A stretch of 64,000 nucleotides of DNA from Elusimicrobiota bacterium (GTDB taxonomy: Bacteria; Elusimicrobiota; Elusimicrobia; UBA1565; UBA9628): the NCBI GenBank assembly GCA_023213235.1, contig CP096137.1, positions 1,561,587-1,625,586 on the forward strand. The letters run 5' to 3'. The translations under genes and the position numbers were made by a program. The notes beneath the pieces were generated by a model. It was not told the origin of the DNA, ran no database searches, and was given only the letters and a program-made list of their open reading frames with translations. Below are positions 63,566-64,000 of this stretch, in pieces. The stretch's first letter is position 1, and each line of letters opens with the position of its first letter.

Positions 63566-64000
63566 GCGCTCTCCACGAGGCGGCGCGCGCCCTCGGGCGC
63601 CAGCGCCAGCGCGCGGTCGAGGCAGCGGCGCTGGCCGCGGGCGTCGCCGCTGCCGCCGCGGATCAGCGACAGCGCGGCCCACGCGCGCCAGGAACCCGGG
63701 CTCTGCCGTCGCGCCGCGTCGGCGTCGGCCAGCGCCGGCTCGAGGCGCCCGGCGCGGCGGCGCGTCTCGGCGCGCCACAGGCGCGCGTCATGGCTGGCGG
63801 GATCGAGCGTGAGCGCGCGCGTGAGGTCCTCCTCGGCCGCGGCGAGGTCGCCGGCGCCGAGCGCGAGCTCGCCGCGCCAGGCCCAGGCCCACGCGCAGAC
63901 CGGGTCGATCGCGACGGCGCGGGTGAGGTCGGCGTGAGCGCCCGCTCTGCCCAAGAGGCGGCGCGTCCCGCCGCGCCACGCCCACGCGGGCGCGTAGCGC
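63562..64000 (-). CDS. Trp-rich TPR protein, C-terminal part (continues beyond window)
   Basis: The frame is open at the window edge, and at least 145 residues are present. Units 'APAWAWRGGTRRLLGRAG', 'DPVCAWAWAWRGELALGAGD' and 'DPASHDARLWRAETRRRAGR' are typical of the array. It ends 'APEGARRLVESA' and overlaps the next gene by four bases. It shows that the TPR operon extends past the window. Confidence 0.85.
   Translation of the reverse strand, partial: RYAPAWAWRGGTRRLLGRAGAHADLTRAVAIDPVCAWAWAWRGELALGAGDLAAAEEDLTRALTLDPASHDARLWRAETRRRAGRLEPALADADAARRQSPGSWRAWAALSLIRGGSGDARGQRRCLDRALALAPEGARRLVESA

Overview
The window is very GC-rich (third positions almost all G/C) and densely packed, with long runs of genes joined by 4-base ATGA/GTGA stop-start overlaps. 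No rRNA or tRNA was seen. A predicted surface protein at 13.4 kb has a 'STYYPAPSGVY' segment followed by a tail-fibre-like repeat. I associate that pattern with Elusimicrobiota/Omnitrophota genomes, so an environmental member of that group is my best guess, but it rests on one gene. About 30 single-base frame breaks occur through the window, also in housekeeping genes (ettA, a DNA glycosylase), and many lie in homopolymers. They look like assembly indels, so I annotate each broken gene as one CDS and give the break position.

1-12.7 kb is ordinary genome: the end of an acyl-CoA dehydrogenase, then a mostly minus-strand block. It holds a GT-C membrane protein, ettA, a DUF2608 HAD protein, both subunits of a family I CoA-transferase, an XRE regulator with a palindromic operator, a cytochrome c lipoprotein, an AlkA-type glycosylase, two small membrane genes and an amino-acid catabolic trio (two class III aminotransferases and a P5C dehydrogenase).

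12.7-33.4 kb (plus strand) is a peptide-modification island. It has a catalytic-domain-less CysRS-like protein, a surface protein, three radical SAM enzymes with a cysteine-desulfurase-like enzyme and a small winged-helix-like protein, and then an expanded His-Xaa-Ser (Hxs) system. That system comprises one HxsC, four different HxsD-like proteins, two intact HxsB-type maturases, a third HxsB paralogue that has lost the radical SAM cysteines, and the substrate HxsA with 27 uninterrupted His-Gly-Ser units. Every HxsB/HxsC-type gene sits directly beside its own hxsD. Two more radical SAM genes, a Cys-rich secreted protein, two TPR proteins and a tandem tetrapyrrole-methylase-fold protein follow.

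33.4-43.3 kb (minus) holds a giant TPR protein, two exported proteins, a second TPR protein and a DUF4932/HExxH putative peptidase. 43.35-44.4 kb (plus) is a beta-propeller protein. 44.4-64 kb (minus) holds a flavin-dependent halogenase-like gene split by a 1,426-bp IS256-family element (8-bp target duplication), then a coupled array of eight Trp-rich TPR genes with one radical SAM gene inside.

My reading: a large radical SAM/RiPP-type island built around a multiplied Hxs module, next to (and perhaps working with) a lineage-specific family of 'WRG' TPR proteins and candidate tailoring enzymes (methylase-fold protein, halogenase-like flavoprotein, metallopeptidase). The functional link between the Hxs part and the TPR part is inference from proximity.
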